From assembly GCA_945906105.1 (NCBI GenBank), contig CAMDQO010000014.1, positions 1-64,000 on the forward strand: a stretch of 64,000 nt of DNA. The letters are read 5' to 3'. Below, piece after piece: positions 1 through 8,585 of this stretch. Position numbers and translations under genes: made by a program. Origin of the DNA: Novosphingobium sp. Chol11. GTDB taxonomy: Bacteria > Pseudomonadota > Alphaproteobacteria > Sphingomonadales > Sphingomonadaceae. The notes beneath the pieces were generated by a model. The model saw only the letters and a list, made by a program, of their open reading frames with translations. It had not been told where the DNA came from and searched no databases. Every line of letters begins with the position of its first letter. Position 1 is the stretch's first letter.

Positions 1-98
1 TTCGATCGTCAGATAACCGAGCTCAAAGTCCGTGCTGCAATCCTCAATCGCTTCTCGCAAATAGGCACACCCAATACCGTTCGTGTTGGGTAGTAATC

Positions 99-305
99 CT
101 AAATAAAGGATGGTTCAGGCCCGCGCGGAGTTATGCAACAAAGCCCTCCATCATACAGGAGGTTGAAAAGTGATGTCGAAAGGCGTTTTGCTTCCCGCTC
201 ATCTCCGGCATCAAAATCGGCGGCTGATTTTCGGAGGAAATGAATTTGATCAACAAGCTCTGCTTCGAGCTCACTCTGTGATTTGATGTAAACTTCTTTC
301 TTCAT
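99..305 (-). pseudogene. Probable 5' fragment of a decayed conserved hypothetical gene
   Basis: A 68-codon reading frame starting MKKEVYIKSQSELEAELVDQ, with a charged helical stretch FLRKSAADFDAGDEREAKRL. That stretch resembles the N-terminus of a longer conserved hypothetical family I have seen in proteobacteria, where the chain continues past this point. Here the frame ends soon after in a Cys/Pro-rich tail without family character. In another minus-strand frame the DNA from about position 105 to 1 encodes an open stretch running off the window edge, so a frameshift plus a nonsense change is plausible. The DNA is clearly more AT-rich than its neighbours. Function unknown; an intact short gene cannot be excluded. 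Confidence 0.4.
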
Positions 306-416
306 TAAACAAAACTACCATGAAATCGAATTTCGGCACCACTTTAACTCAATCCCCAAAATCCGCCGCCCCACCCCTCTCTGGCCTTCCCGCCTCACCA
401 TGCCTATATCCACTGA

Positions 417-1841
417 ATGACCCTCACAGATCCCCGCTCGCTCCTATACCGTTCCGGCCAGCTTTCGCCTGAGGAAGCGCAAGCCCTCGCCCGTGAAACG
501 CTGAAGAACTGCGATGATGGCGAGCTTTACCTGCAATTCAGTGCCAGCGAGGCCTTCGGGTTTGACGATGGCCGGTTGAAAACCGCCGACTATTCGCGCG
601 ATGCCGGGTTTGGCCTGCGCGGGGTTTCGGGCGAGATGACCGGCTTTGCCCATGCCAACGAGATCAGCGCCGCCGCGATCCGGCGGGCGGGTGAGACGCT
701 GAAGCTGCTCGATCCCGCCATGGGCACTCGGAGCCCGCCGCCAGCCAAATCGAACCGGCACCTCTACACCGACGCCTCACCGCTTGATGGCATGACCTTC
801 GAGGCCAAGGTCAAGCTGCTCGAAACCATCGACGCCGCCGCCCGGGCGCGCGATCCACGCGTCTCACAAGTCAGCGCCAGCCTGCTGTCCAGCTGGTCGG
901 TGGTTGAGATCGTCCGCGCCGATGGCTTTGTCGCCACCGATGTCCGCCCGCTGGTGCGGCTCAATGTTTCCATCGTCGCCGAAGTGAACGGGCGGCGCGA
1001 AACCGGCACTTTCGGCATGGGCGGACGGCGGCTTTATGACGATCTGTTCGATCCCGCCAACTGGAACAATGCCATTGATCATGCTTTGGCCCAGGCGCTC
1101 ACCAATCTTGAAAGCGTTGATGCCCCAGCCGGTGAGATGACCGTGCTGCTCGGCCCCGGCTGGCCCGGTGTGTTGCTGCACGAAGCCGTCGGCCACGGCC
1201 TTGAAGGCGATTTCAACCGCAAGGGCACCAGCGCCTTTTCCGGCCGCATCGGTGAACGCGTCGGCGCTCCGGGTGTCACCGTGGTCGATGATGGCTCCAT
1301 CGAAGCGCGGCGCGGATCGCTCTCCATCGACGATGAGGGCACGCCGACGCAGGAGAACGTGCTGATCGAGGACGGCATTCTCAAGGGCTATATCCACGAC
1401 CGGCTCAACGCCCGCCTGATGGGCGTGGCCCCCACCGGCAATGGCCGCCGCGAATCTTATGCCCATGCGCCGATGCCGCGGATGACCAACACCTTCATGC
1501 GCGGCGGCAAGGATGATCCCGCCGAGCTGCTCTCCCGCGTCAAGAACGGCATCTATGCCAAAAGCTTTGGCGGCGGACAGGTGGACATCACCAGCGGCAA
1601 ATTCGTCTTTTCCTGCACCGAGGCCTACAAGGTCGAGAACGGCAAGCTGGGCGCACCCATCAAAGGCGCGACGCTGATCGGCGATGGCCCCTCCGTGCTC
1701 ACCCGCGTGATCGGCATTGGCAATGATATGCAGCTTGATCACGGCGTCGGCGTCTGCGGCAAGGGCGGGCAGTCCGTGCCAGCGGGGGTCGGCCAGCCGA
1801 CCTTGCTGATCGACGGGCTGACGGTGGGCGGCACGGCTTAG
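417..1841 (+). CDS. tldD: Metalloprotease TldD
   Basis: A 474-residue protein of the TldD/PmbA (peptidase U62) family. TldD pairs with PmbA/TldE as a cytosolic zinc protease that trims unfolded peptides and, in some bacteria, microcin precursors. The zinc-binding HEAVGH motif (HExxxH) lies at residues 255-260, and the conserved cysteine in FVFSCTEAY is residue 400. The C-terminal GIGNDMQLDHGVGVCGKGGQ block is typical of TldD. The length matches the family. No clear Shine-Dalgarno precedes the ATG; the short spacing after an in-frame-free leader makes this the most sensible start. pmbA is not in the window. Confidence 0.95.
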   Translation: MTLTDPRSLLYRSGQLSPEEAQALARETLKNCDDGELYLQFSASEAFGFDDGRLKTADYSRDAGFGLRGVSGEMTGFAHANEISAAAIRRAGETLKLLDPAMGTRSPPPAKSNRHLYTDASPLDGMTFEAKVKLLETIDAAARARDPRVSQVSASLLSSWSVVEIVRADGFVATDVRPLVRLNVSIVAEVNGRRETGTFGMGGRRLYDDLFDPANWNNAIDHALAQALTNLESVDAPAGEMTVLLGPGWPGVLLHEAVGHGLEGDFNRKGTSAFSGRIGERVGAPGVTVVDDGSIEARRGSLSIDDEGTPTQENVLIEDGILKGYIHDRLNARLMGVAPTGNGRRESYAHAPMPRMTNTFMRGGKDDPAELLSRVKNGIYAKSFGGGQVDITSGKFVFSCTEAYKVENGKLGAPIKGATLIGDGPSVLTRVIGIGNDMQLDHGVGVCGKGGQSVPAGVGQPTLLIDGLTVGGTA

Positions 1842-1863
1842 TTTTCCGGACTGACGTTCGGAT

Positions 1864-1945
1864 GCGGCACCAGCCCTCTCCCCCGCCCGACCACCCATAG
1901 GGTACGATGTCCGGGTGGTCGGGCGGGGGAGCGGGCTGGTGCCGC
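1864..1945. repeat. 80-bp palindromic repeat, family A, copy 1
   Basis: Two 33-bp arms (1864-1896 and 1913-1945) are inverted complements with a single mismatch and enclose a 16-nt loop. The arms are built of GCGGCACCAGCCC and the GC-rich core CTCCCCCGCCCGACCACCC. A second copy lies at 39440-39519 in the opposite orientation. It fills most of the gap between tldD and the next gene and could also act as a transcriptional stop, although no U-tract follows. Confidence 0.9.
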
Positions 1946-2043
1946 GCAAGGGGCAGCGAAGCTGACCCGGTCCATGCATTTACTGTCAGCCTAGGTTCAG
2001 GCAGCAAGGCGCAGCATCGCGCAATACATTCGGGAGAACTGCG

Positions 2044-2445
2044 ATGAAAAAGGCATTCCTCATCCTCGCCGCCGCTTCGGCGCTCATTGCGCCCGCAGCC
2101 ATCAGCGCCAAGCCCAAGCTTACCCCCGAACAACGGCTCGACAAGATGCTTGAAGGGCGCGTCGCCGGAAAACCGGTCAGCTGCATCAGCCTGTCAGACA
2201 GCCGCGACATGCAAGTGCTCGACAAGACCGCCATCGTCTATAGCTCCGGCTCGGTAATCTACGTCAACCGCACGAGCCAGCCCAAGAATCTTGATTCCGA
2301 TGATGTGCTGGTCGTCAAAGTACACGGCAACCAGCTGTGCCGCATGGATACCCTTCAGCAGCATGATCGCAGCGGTGGCTGGTGGCATGGCTTTGTCGGG
2401 CTGGAAGACTTTGTGCCTTATCGGCGGCTGCCCAAGGCTGGCTGA
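2044..2445 (+). CDS. Secreted conserved hypothetical protein
   Basis: A 133-residue protein with a clear Sec signal peptide (MKKAFLILAAASALIAPAAISA) and a mature domain of about 110 residues. It contains two cysteines (VSCISL and QLCRMD) that could form a disulfide in the periplasm. The ATG follows GGAGAACTGCG, a good ribosome-binding site. I do not recognise a named family; small proteins of this style are common in sphingomonads. The next gene starts 6 bp downstream and is probably co-transcribed. Function unknown. Confidence 0.8.
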   Translation: MKKAFLILAAASALIAPAAISAKPKLTPEQRLDKMLEGRVAGKPVSCISLSDSRDMQVLDKTAIVYSSGSVIYVNRTSQPKNLDSDDVLVVKVHGNQLCRMDTLQQHDRSGGWWHGFVGLEDFVPYRRLPKAG

Positions 2446-2451
2446 ATTTGA

Positions 2452-2871
2452 ATGATCGCACCCGCGCGAAAGAACAGAGCGCGGGCGGTGATCCGGATCA
2501 TTCTGGCGCTGTTTTACGCCTTGGCCGGGGTGCTGCATCTGGCAACGCCGCAGCCTTTCCTTGGCATTACCCCTGACTGGGTTCCGGCCCCTGATGTTGT
2601 CATCTTGCTGACCGGCTTGGCCGAAATTTGCGGCGCTCTCGGTTTGCTGCAATGGAATTGGCCAGCATTGCGCCGAGCTGCGGGCTGGGGCTTGGCGGCT
2701 TATGCTCTCTGTGTCTGGCCAGCCAATTTCACACATATGTTTAACGACATGGCAAGACCGGGAGATCACGCAAACCTCGCCTACCATCTACCCCGCCTTG
2801 CCGCACAACCGCTCTTGATCTGGCTGACGCTATGGGTGGGAGAGATAACGCGGTGGCCGTGGAAGACTTAG
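2452..2871 (+). CDS. DoxX-like integral membrane protein
   Basis: A 139-residue protein with about four hydrophobic helices: one near residues 12-32 (RIILALFYALAGVLHL) and others around 48-68, 74-92 and 112-132. The opening pattern FYALAGVLHLATPQPF, with G and H inside the first helix, and the LTGLAEICGALGLL segment match the DoxX/DUF4267-like group of small membrane proteins. Roles proposed for the group (quinone-linked or stress functions) are loose, so no substrate is assigned. It starts 6 bp after the secreted protein gene and converges on guaA. Confidence 0.75.
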   Translation: MIAPARKNRARAVIRIILALFYALAGVLHLATPQPFLGITPDWVPAPDVVILLTGLAEICGALGLLQWNWPALRRAAGWGLAAYALCVWPANFTHMFNDMARPGDHANLAYHLPRLAAQPLLIWLTLWVGEITRWPWKT

Positions 2872-2875
2872 CGCT

Positions 2876-4435
2876 TCATTCCCACTCGATTGTCCCCGGC
2901 GGCTTGCTGGTGTAATCATAAACCACCCGGTTGATCCCCTTGACCTCATTGATGATCCGTGTGGCGCAGCGGCTCAAGAACGCGGCTTCGAAGGGGTAGA
3001 TGTCGGCGGTCATGCCATCGGTGGAGGTCACGGCGCGCAGCGCGCAGACGTTGTCATAAGTGCGACCATCGCCCATCACACCGACGGTCTTGACTGGCAG
3101 CAGCACGGCAAAGGCCTGCCAGATCTCATCATAGAGCCCGGCCTTGCGGATTTCATCGAGATAGACGGCATCGGCCAGCCGCAGGATATCGCAGCGTTCG
3201 CGGGTAACTTCGCCGGGGATGCGGATGGCGAGGCCGGGACCGGGGAACGGGTGACGGCCGACGAAAATCTCGGGCAGCCCCAGCTCACGGCCCAGCGCGC
3301 GGACTTCGTCCTTGAACAGTTCGCGCAAGGGTTCGACCAGCTGCATATTCATCCGTTCGGGCAGGCCGCCGACATTGTGGTGGCTCTTGATCGTCACGCT
3401 CGGCCCGCCGGTGAAGGAGACGCTCTCGATCACGTCGGGATAGAGCGTGCCCTGAGCGAGGAAATCGGCACCGCCAATCGCTTTGGCCTCTGCTTCAAAC
3501 ACATCAATGAAGGTCTTGCCGATAAACTTGCGCTTGGCTTCGGGGTCAGTCAGCCCGGCCAGTCCGTCCATGAACAGATCGCGGGCATCGACAACCACCA
3601 GCGGGATATTGTGATGATCACGGAACAGCGTTTCAACCTGTTCGCGCTCATTGAGCCGCAGGATGCCGCCATCGACGAAGACGCAGGTCAGCTGCTCGCC
3701 AATCGCTTCGTGGATCAGCACGGCGGCAACCGCGCTATCGACCCCGCCCGAAAGCCCGCAGATCACTTTTCCTTTTCCAACCTGCTCGCGGATATCGGCA
3801 ATCTTGGTGGCGCGGAATTCAGCCATGGTCCAGTCACCAGCAAGGCTGCAGATGCCGTGGACGAAGTTCGAAATCAGCTTCGCGCCATCGGGAGTGTGCA
3901 CCACTTCGGGGTGGAACATGGTGGTGTAATAGCGCTTCGCCTCATGGACGCAGATGGCAAACGGCGCATTGGGCGAAGTGCCGATCACCTCGAAACCCTC
4001 GGGCGCGCGGGTGACGCGGTCACCGTGGCTCATCCACACCGGATATTGGCCGCCAACCTGCCAGAAGCCATCGAACAACGGGCTGCATTTGAGGATTTCA
4101 ACATCGGCACGGCCAAATTCCGCCGCATGGCCGCCTTCGACCGTTCCTCCCAGCTGGGTGCACAGCACCTGTTGACCATAGCAGATGGCGAGGATCGGCA
4201 CGCCTGAATCGAAAATACACTGCGGTGCGCGCGGGCTGCCCTCGTCCGTCACGGAGGCCGGTCCGCCTGAAAGGATCACACCTTTGGGCTTCATGCGGTG
4301 GAAGGCTTCCTCAGCCGAATTGAACGGAGCAATCTCGGAATAGACCCCCGCTTCGCGCACGCGGCGGGCGATCAGCTGGGTGACCTGGCTGCCGAAATCG
4401 ACGATAAGGATCGAATCTGAAGGCTGAATGCTCAT
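2876..4435 (-). CDS. guaA: GMP synthase (glutamine-hydrolysing)
   Basis: Converts XMP, ATP and glutamine to GMP, the last step of guanine nucleotide synthesis, in the cytosol. The N-terminal class I amidotransferase domain has its nucleophile in AICYGQQ (Cys85) and the His-Glu pair in MFHPEVV (His175, Glu177). The ATP pyrophosphatase loop [11 protein letters not shown] spans about 227-237, and the dimerisation domain ends in the usual TIEWE. I take the ATG at 4435 as start, giving 519 residues, the normal family length. An in-frame start 17 codons upstream (4486) would add a non-conserved leader. Confidence 0.97.
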   Translation of the reverse strand: MSIQPSDSILIVDFGSQVTQLIARRVREAGVYSEIAPFNSAEEAFHRMKPKGVILSGGPASVTDEGSPRAPQCIFDSGVPILAICYGQQVLCTQLGGTVEGGHAAEFGRADVEILKCSPLFDGFWQVGGQYPVWMSHGDRVTRAPEGFEVIGTSPNAPFAICVHEAKRYYTTMFHPEVVHTPDGAKLISNFVHGICSLAGDWTMAEFRATKIADIREQVGKGKVICGLSGGVDSAVAAVLIHEAIGEQLTCVFVDGGILRLNEREQVETLFRDHHNIPLVVVDARDLFMDGLAGLTDPEAKRKFIGKTFIDVFEAEAKAIGGADFLAQGTLYPDVIESVSFTGGPSVTIKSHHNVGGLPERMNMQLVEPLRELFKDEVRALGRELGLPEIFVGRHPFPGPGLAIRIPGEVTRERCDILRLADAVYLDEIRKAGLYDEIWQAFAVLLPVKTVGVMGDGRTYDNVCALRAVTSTDGMTADIYPFEAAFLSRCATRIINEVKGINRVVYDYTSKPPGTIEWE

Positions 4436-4548
4436 GACAGGCCGATAATGGCGGTCGGCCTTGCTGGCAAGGTGGGGGGCTGGCAAGGTTGGGGATGCGG
4501 GATTGTCACAAGTGGTGATTGCATTTTTTGCAACCGTGCGGGCGGTCT

Positions 4549-4611
4549 TTGCGTGTGCAATCTCTACCAGAATAGTTATGTTGCGACTGCGAACTGATTT
4601 CGCACACGCAA
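4549..4611 (+). promoter_or_regulatory. Leader inverted repeat upstream of the 27-codon gene
   Basis: A perfect 10-bp inverted repeat, TTGCGTGTGC (4549-4558) and GCACACGCAA (4602-4611), spans a 43-nt loop and ends just before the AGGAG ribosome-binding site of the small gene at 4625. A smaller palindrome, TTGCA-N5-TGCAA, lies at 4519-4533. A weak promoter-like pair, TTGCGT (4549) and TAGTTA (4573) with 18-bp spacing, overlaps the left arm. Either a regulator site or a folded leader RNA would fit. Confidence 0.45.
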
Positions 4612-4624
4612 CAGGAGAAAACCC

Positions 4625-4708
4625 ATGCGCAGCATCGTAAGCATCGTGCTGCCGGTGATCATCGCCGCTTCAACCAGCGGCCTGATGTTCGTCGCGGCGC
4701 TCGTCTAA
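4625..4708 (+). CDS. Candidate 27-residue hydrophobic small protein
   Basis: An ATG with a strong AGGAG ribosome-binding site 8 bases upstream opens a 27-codon frame that begins [16 protein letters not shown] and ends MFVAALV. It is almost entirely hydrophobic and would form a single membrane helix. A leader inverted repeat lies in front and an intrinsic terminator starts 26 bp after the stop codon, so the whole is a compact transcription unit between guaA and the receptor gene. It could be a membrane mini-protein, a leader peptide, or a small RNA that happens to contain a frame. I know of no named family. Confidence 0.5.
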   Translation: MRSIVSIVLPVIIAASTSGLMFVAALV

Positions 4709-4734
4709 GACAACGCCAAGCAGCACCCCCAAAC

Positions 4735-4774
4735 AAACGGCCGTCCGGCATAGACCGGGCGGCTGTTTTGTTTT
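4735..4774 (+). terminator. Intrinsic terminator after the 27-codon gene
   Basis: The arms AAACGGCCGTCCGG (4735-4748) and CCGGGCGGCTGTTTT (4755 on) pair with one G-U and one mismatch around a 6-nt loop. A T-rich run (TGTTTTGTTTT, 4764-4774) follows, as expected of a Rho-independent terminator on the plus strand. Confidence 0.75.
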
Positions 4775-4824
4775 GTGGGTTAGCGGTTGCCGACTTGTGT
4801 CAGGGCGGTGCCAGCCCGCTCCTG

Positions 4825-6945
4825 TCAGATTTCCAGCCGTGCAGTAACGCGAATATCGCGACCGCTGAGCGGCGCATAGTCCTTGAGGAACGAGGCATGG
4901 CGGCGCGCGCTCACATCGAACAGATTGTTCGCTGACAGCACAAAGCTGAGCGGCTTGTCCCCGCCCCACGGACGCCAGGCAAGCTCAAGATCCGCCGTGA
5001 TGAAGCCGGGTGTCACGGTTTCATTGGGCGCGGTGCGGCGCTGCGCCGTAACACGCTCGACCTTGGCCTTGATGTCCCATTTGGGCGAAGTCAGCCCCAG
5101 CCCACCCGCCATGCGCAACGGCGGAATGCGCGGCGCGGGACCATAGGCGGTGATATCGGCATGGACATAATCAGCCAGCGCATCGGCGCTCAGCTTCCAG
5201 TCGCCAAACCGCGCCAGCACATAGGAACCTTGCACTTCAAAGCCGTAATAACGCGCGGATGCCTGCCGGATCTGATAGACCGGAAGACCATCCTCCACCA
5301 CGCCCGTTCGGTCTTCATAGGTGAAGTTGGTGAACCACGAGTGATAGACCGAGGCTTCGAAGGTGAAGTCATCGCCGCTGCCGCGCAGGATTGCTTCAAG
5401 GCTCAGCGCCCGTTCGGTCTTGAGGTTCGGATCGCCGATTTCGAAAGCTTCTGTCCCCGCATGGGGGCCATTGGCGAACAGTTCCTCGGCAGCAGGCGCG
5501 CGTTCGGTGCGCGAGGCATTGATGCCCGCCTTCCAGCCGGGTGCAAAATCCCATGCCGCACCGAGCGCACCCGAAAGCGTGCTGAATATGCGATTCATCG
5601 TGGCGAACTGCGGCTGCAAAGGCAGTGCATTGGCACTAAGTGACGAATGTTCAAACCGCGCACCCGCCTCCAGCTTGAACGCACCAGTCTCGTATTCCTG
5701 CAAGGTGAACAGGCCAAGCTGGACCGTGCTGTTTTTGGGCAGGAACGCCTCATCACCGACGACATTGAAATCGCGCGCGACCAGCTGGACGCCACTCGCC
5801 CCGCGCCAGCCACCACGCTTGGCCTGCGCCAGTTCCAGCCGCGCCTCCAGTCCCTTGTTGAAGAAGGTGGTGCCGATGGCTCCAGCGGGATCAATCTCGG
5901 CGTGCTGATAATCGGCATAGCCAAAACGGAAGGCGATCTTGTCGATCAGCGCACCACCCGCATTGACCTCGGCGCGGGCATCGATGCGGTCCTGCTTCAG
6001 GTGCAGACGCGGGCCTTCTTCGCTTTGGCCGGGTACAGTCGCGAAGCGGATCGGGATGCCGTAGAGGCTATCGGTGTGGCTATAGGACACACCCACATTG
6101 CCGCCGTCGCCGATATAGGCAGCGCCCACCCCGGCGTTCCAGCTGCGGGCGGCGGAATTGGGCAAGGTGCCTTTGACGGCAGCATTGGCAGCAAAATCGA
6201 CATCAGATACTGGGTCGAGGGCTAGCAGGCTTGAAGCCAGCGCCTGTGCGCGCAAGGCCGGGGTCAGGGCATAGCCACCGATGCGCAGATCGTCGCTTTT
6301 CGACCAGCTGCCATCGCCATGGATCACCCAGCCGCTGCCGAATTTTACGTCCATCGACCCGGCTAATGACCGCTCATTGGCCGCCGATCCATAAGTGGCG
6401 ATGGCTCCGACATGAACCGGTTCATCTATCAGCCGCCCCGGAATGCGGCGATCAATCACATTGACCACGCCGCCGATGGCTGACGAACCATAAAGCAGCG
6501 ATTGCGGCCCGCGCAGCACTTCGATGCGCTCGGCCAGCAGCGGATTCACCACGCTGGCATGGTCTGCCGAAGTGTTCGACACATCGATTGCGCCGATGCC
6601 GTCAGTCAGCACGCGCACCCGTTCCCCCTGAAGGCCGCGCAGCACCGGGCGCGAGGCGGTGGGACCAAAGCTGGTGGCAGAAACGCCAGGAGTGTTGGCC
6701 AGCGTCTCGCCAATCGAGGGGCGTAGCGACTGGCTGAGCTCGGTCCCCTGAATCACCGCTATGCCCGAAAGCACATCCTGACGGTTGCGCTGAAGCACGC
6801 CGGTGACAATGATTTCCGGCGGCAGATGATCGCTATCGACCTGATCGGGACCGGCGGTGGCTGGCGGCGCTACCTGCGCAACAGCGGAAATCGGGACGCA
6901 CAATGCAGCAAGCGCGCAGCTGGCAAACAGGGAAAAACGGTTCAT
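4825..6945 (-). CDS. TonB-dependent outer-membrane receptor, ZnuD-like
   Basis: A 706-residue protein with a signal peptide ending near AVAQ, a TonB-box-like EIIVTG at about 44-49, a plug domain and a 22-strand-type barrel ending in VTARLEI. The plug segment ADHASVVNPLLAERIEVLRG, followed by LLYGSSAIGGVVNVID, is characteristic of the ZnuD/zinc-receptor branch as I know it. Two sites resembling the Zur operator lie just upstream (6956-6972 and 7007-7023), which supports import of zinc or a zinc complex under zinc limitation. A copper or other metal ligand remains possible. It stands alone, without adjacent ABC transporter genes. Confidence 0.88.
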   Translation of the reverse strand: MNRFSLFASCALAALCVPISAVAQVAPPATAGPDQVDSDHLPPEIIVTGVLQRNRQDVLSGIAVIQGTELSQSLRPSIGETLANTPGVSATSFGPTASRPVLRGLQGERVRVLTDGIGAIDVSNTSADHASVVNPLLAERIEVLRGPQSLLYGSSAIGGVVNVIDRRIPGRLIDEPVHVGAIATYGSAANERSLAGSMDVKFGSGWVIHGDGSWSKSDDLRIGGYALTPALRAQALASSLLALDPVSDVDFAANAAVKGTLPNSAARSWNAGVGAAYIGDGGNVGVSYSHTDSLYGIPIRFATVPGQSEEGPRLHLKQDRIDARAEVNAGGALIDKIAFRFGYADYQHAEIDPAGAIGTTFFNKGLEARLELAQAKRGGWRGASGVQLVARDFNVVGDEAFLPKNSTVQLGLFTLQEYETGAFKLEAGARFEHSSLSANALPLQPQFATMNRIFSTLSGALGAAWDFAPGWKAGINASRTERAPAAEELFANGPHAGTEAFEIGDPNLKTERALSLEAILRGSGDDFTFEASVYHSWFTNFTYEDRTGVVEDGLPVYQIRQASARYYGFEVQGSYVLARFGDWKLSADALADYVHADITAYGPAPRIPPLRMAGGLGLTSPKWDIKAKVERVTAQRRTAPNETVTPGFITADLELAWRPWGGDKPLSFVLSANNLFDVSARRHASFLKDYAPLSGRDIRVTARLEI

Positions 6946-6955
6946 GCGGCATCCA

Positions 6956-6972
6956 ATGATATAATGTTACCT
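6956..6972. promoter_or_regulatory. Zur-box-like operator, site 1
   Basis: ATGATATAATGTTACCT agrees at 13 of 17 positions with the E. coli-type Zur consensus ATGTTATAATATAACAT. It lies 11 bp upstream of the receptor start codon. The comparison was by eye. Confidence 0.5.
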
Positions 6973-7006
6973 CGTCCCGGATTGCGCCTCTAACGCATCC
7001 CAAGCG

Positions 7007-7023
7007 ATGTTACAATATCTCAT
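7007..7023. promoter_or_regulatory. Zur-box-like operator, site 2
   Basis: ATGTTACAATATCTCAT agrees at 14 of 17 positions with the same consensus and lies 62 bp upstream of the receptor start. The left half-site, ATGTTA, is perfect. Its spacing from site 1, 51 bp start to start, is about five helical turns. Confidence 0.55.
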
Positions 7024-7079
7024 TGATCGACGTGACACCCCCCGCCGGATCGTGCCCCTAGCGCGGCGGAAAGCTGTTA

Positions 7080-8504
7080 TTACTTGCCCGCCAGATCTTT
7101 CACCAGGTCAAACAGATAGTCGCGGCCCGCATAGAGCGCCTTTGCTTCCATCTTTTCGTTAAGCCCGTGCATCCCATTGCCATCGGGGTTCGACCATGTT
7201 CCCGGCACACCATAGGTCGGAATGCCGACCGCCGCGAGGAAGATGGCATCGGTGGCCCCGGTCGACATGGCCGGGATTACCGGCACCCCGGGGAAGTGCT
7301 TGGCGGCAAGTCTGGTTGCGGGCCCCATGATCTTGGGATCGAGTGGCGGCGGCATGGCAATGGGGCGCACCGGCGGGGTTTTCGTCACCTTGACACCCGC
7401 ATCGCCGATGGCAGCGGCAAGCTGACCCAGCACTTTGTCAGAGGTGTGGCCGGGGAATATCCGGCAATTGACATTGGCCCCGGCGCGTTGCGGCAAGGCG
7501 TTGTTGGCATGGCCGCCATCGAGCAGCGTCGCCACGCAGGTGGTGCGCAACATCGAATGGAAGGCGCGATCGGTATTGAGCAGCGCCTCAGCCTGCTTGT
7601 CGCCCGGATTGGCGGCAATCGCCTGCATCGCTGCGCCCATTGCGCCACCGCGTGATTTGCCGGCCTGCGCGAAATAGACCCGCGTGGTTTCCGATAGCTC
7701 GACCGGAAACTCCAGCTTCTGCAACTTGATCAGCGCATCGGAGAGCTGATAAATCGCATTGTCCGGCACCGGCATCGAGGAATGGCCGCCAGGGTTGGTG
7801 GTTTCAAGGCGATAGTTCTGCACCGCCTTTTCGCCAACCTGCATGGTTTGCACTACCAGTTTGCCGCCATCCATCGTGCCCTTGCCATCGGTGCGCCCAC
7901 CGCCGCCTTCATTGAGCGCGAATTCGGCGTCGATCAGATCCCGCTTGTTCTTGGAGAGCCACTCCGCGCCATTGAAGGCATGGGTTGTCTCTTCGCCGCA
8001 CGTCAGCGCCAGCTTGACCGTGCGCTGCGGCTGATACTTAGCCTTGGCAAAGCGCACCAGCGCATCGACCCAGACCGAGGCCATCGCCTTGTCGTCAAAA
8101 GTGCCACGGCCATAGAAATAACCGTTTTCCTCGATCAGGGTGAAGGGATCGCGCGTCCAGTCCTCGCGCCGGGCTTCAACCACATCGAGGTGGCCAAGCA
8201 GCAGCATCGGCTTGGCCGTTTTCGACTTGCCGGGATAGACTGCAACGATGCCGCCTTCTTTGGGCTTCTCGGGAATCGAAAAAATAGTGATCTGCGCATC
8301 GCTCATCCCCGCCGCCTTCAGCCGCGCCCCCATGCGCTCGGCTGCCAGCGTGCAACTGCCTGCCGAGAGTGTGGTGTTGGTCTCGACCAGCTCTTTGTAC
8401 AGACTGCGGAACTCGGCCTGATCGGGCCGCAGCGGGGCGGTTTGCGCAAGTGCCGGTGTGGCAAGTGCGGTGGCGGCCAGCAGGGTAATGACGGAGCGCT
8501 TCAT
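7080..8504 (-). CDS. Exported M20/M28-type metallopeptidase
   Basis: A 474-residue protein with a Sec signal peptide (cleavage near ALAQ, residue 21). The M20 metal-site residues are visible: LLGHLDVVE (His105, Asp107), GRGTFDDKA (Asp137) and the CGEET glutamates (171-172). The lid/dimerisation domain lies between about 215 and 345. The family removes residues from small peptides or acylated amino acids using two zinc ions. The signal peptide puts the enzyme in the periplasm, where it would feed on peptides. It is preceded by GGGGGAGCCC as ribosome-binding site. Exact substrate unknown. Confidence 0.9.
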   Translation of the reverse strand: MKRSVITLLAATALATPALAQTAPLRPDQAEFRSLYKELVETNTTLSAGSCTLAAERMGARLKAAGMSDAQITIFSIPEKPKEGGIVAVYPGKSKTAKPMLLLGHLDVVEARREDWTRDPFTLIEENGYFYGRGTFDDKAMASVWVDALVRFAKAKYQPQRTVKLALTCGEETTHAFNGAEWLSKNKRDLIDAEFALNEGGGGRTDGKGTMDGGKLVVQTMQVGEKAVQNYRLETTNPGGHSSMPVPDNAIYQLSDALIKLQKLEFPVELSETTRVYFAQAGKSRGGAMGAAMQAIAANPGDKQAEALLNTDRAFHSMLRTTCVATLLDGGHANNALPQRAGANVNCRIFPGHTSDKVLGQLAAAIGDAGVKVTKTPPVRPIAMPPPLDPKIMGPATRLAAKHFPGVPVIPAMSTGATDAIFLAAVGIPTYGVPGTWSNPDGNGMHGLNEKMEAKALYAGRDYLFDLVKDLAGK

Positions 8505-8585
8505 GGGCTCCCCCTTGATGAGATTTATGGATTCAGTGAAGCAGTTTGCTGCTACTTTGGAAAGCCCTGCACAAAAGAATGGCGG

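Noticed and set aside
864-1979. 371-codon minus-strand frame opposite tldD
   Set aside because: Shadow of tldD; part of it reads through the family A palindrome.
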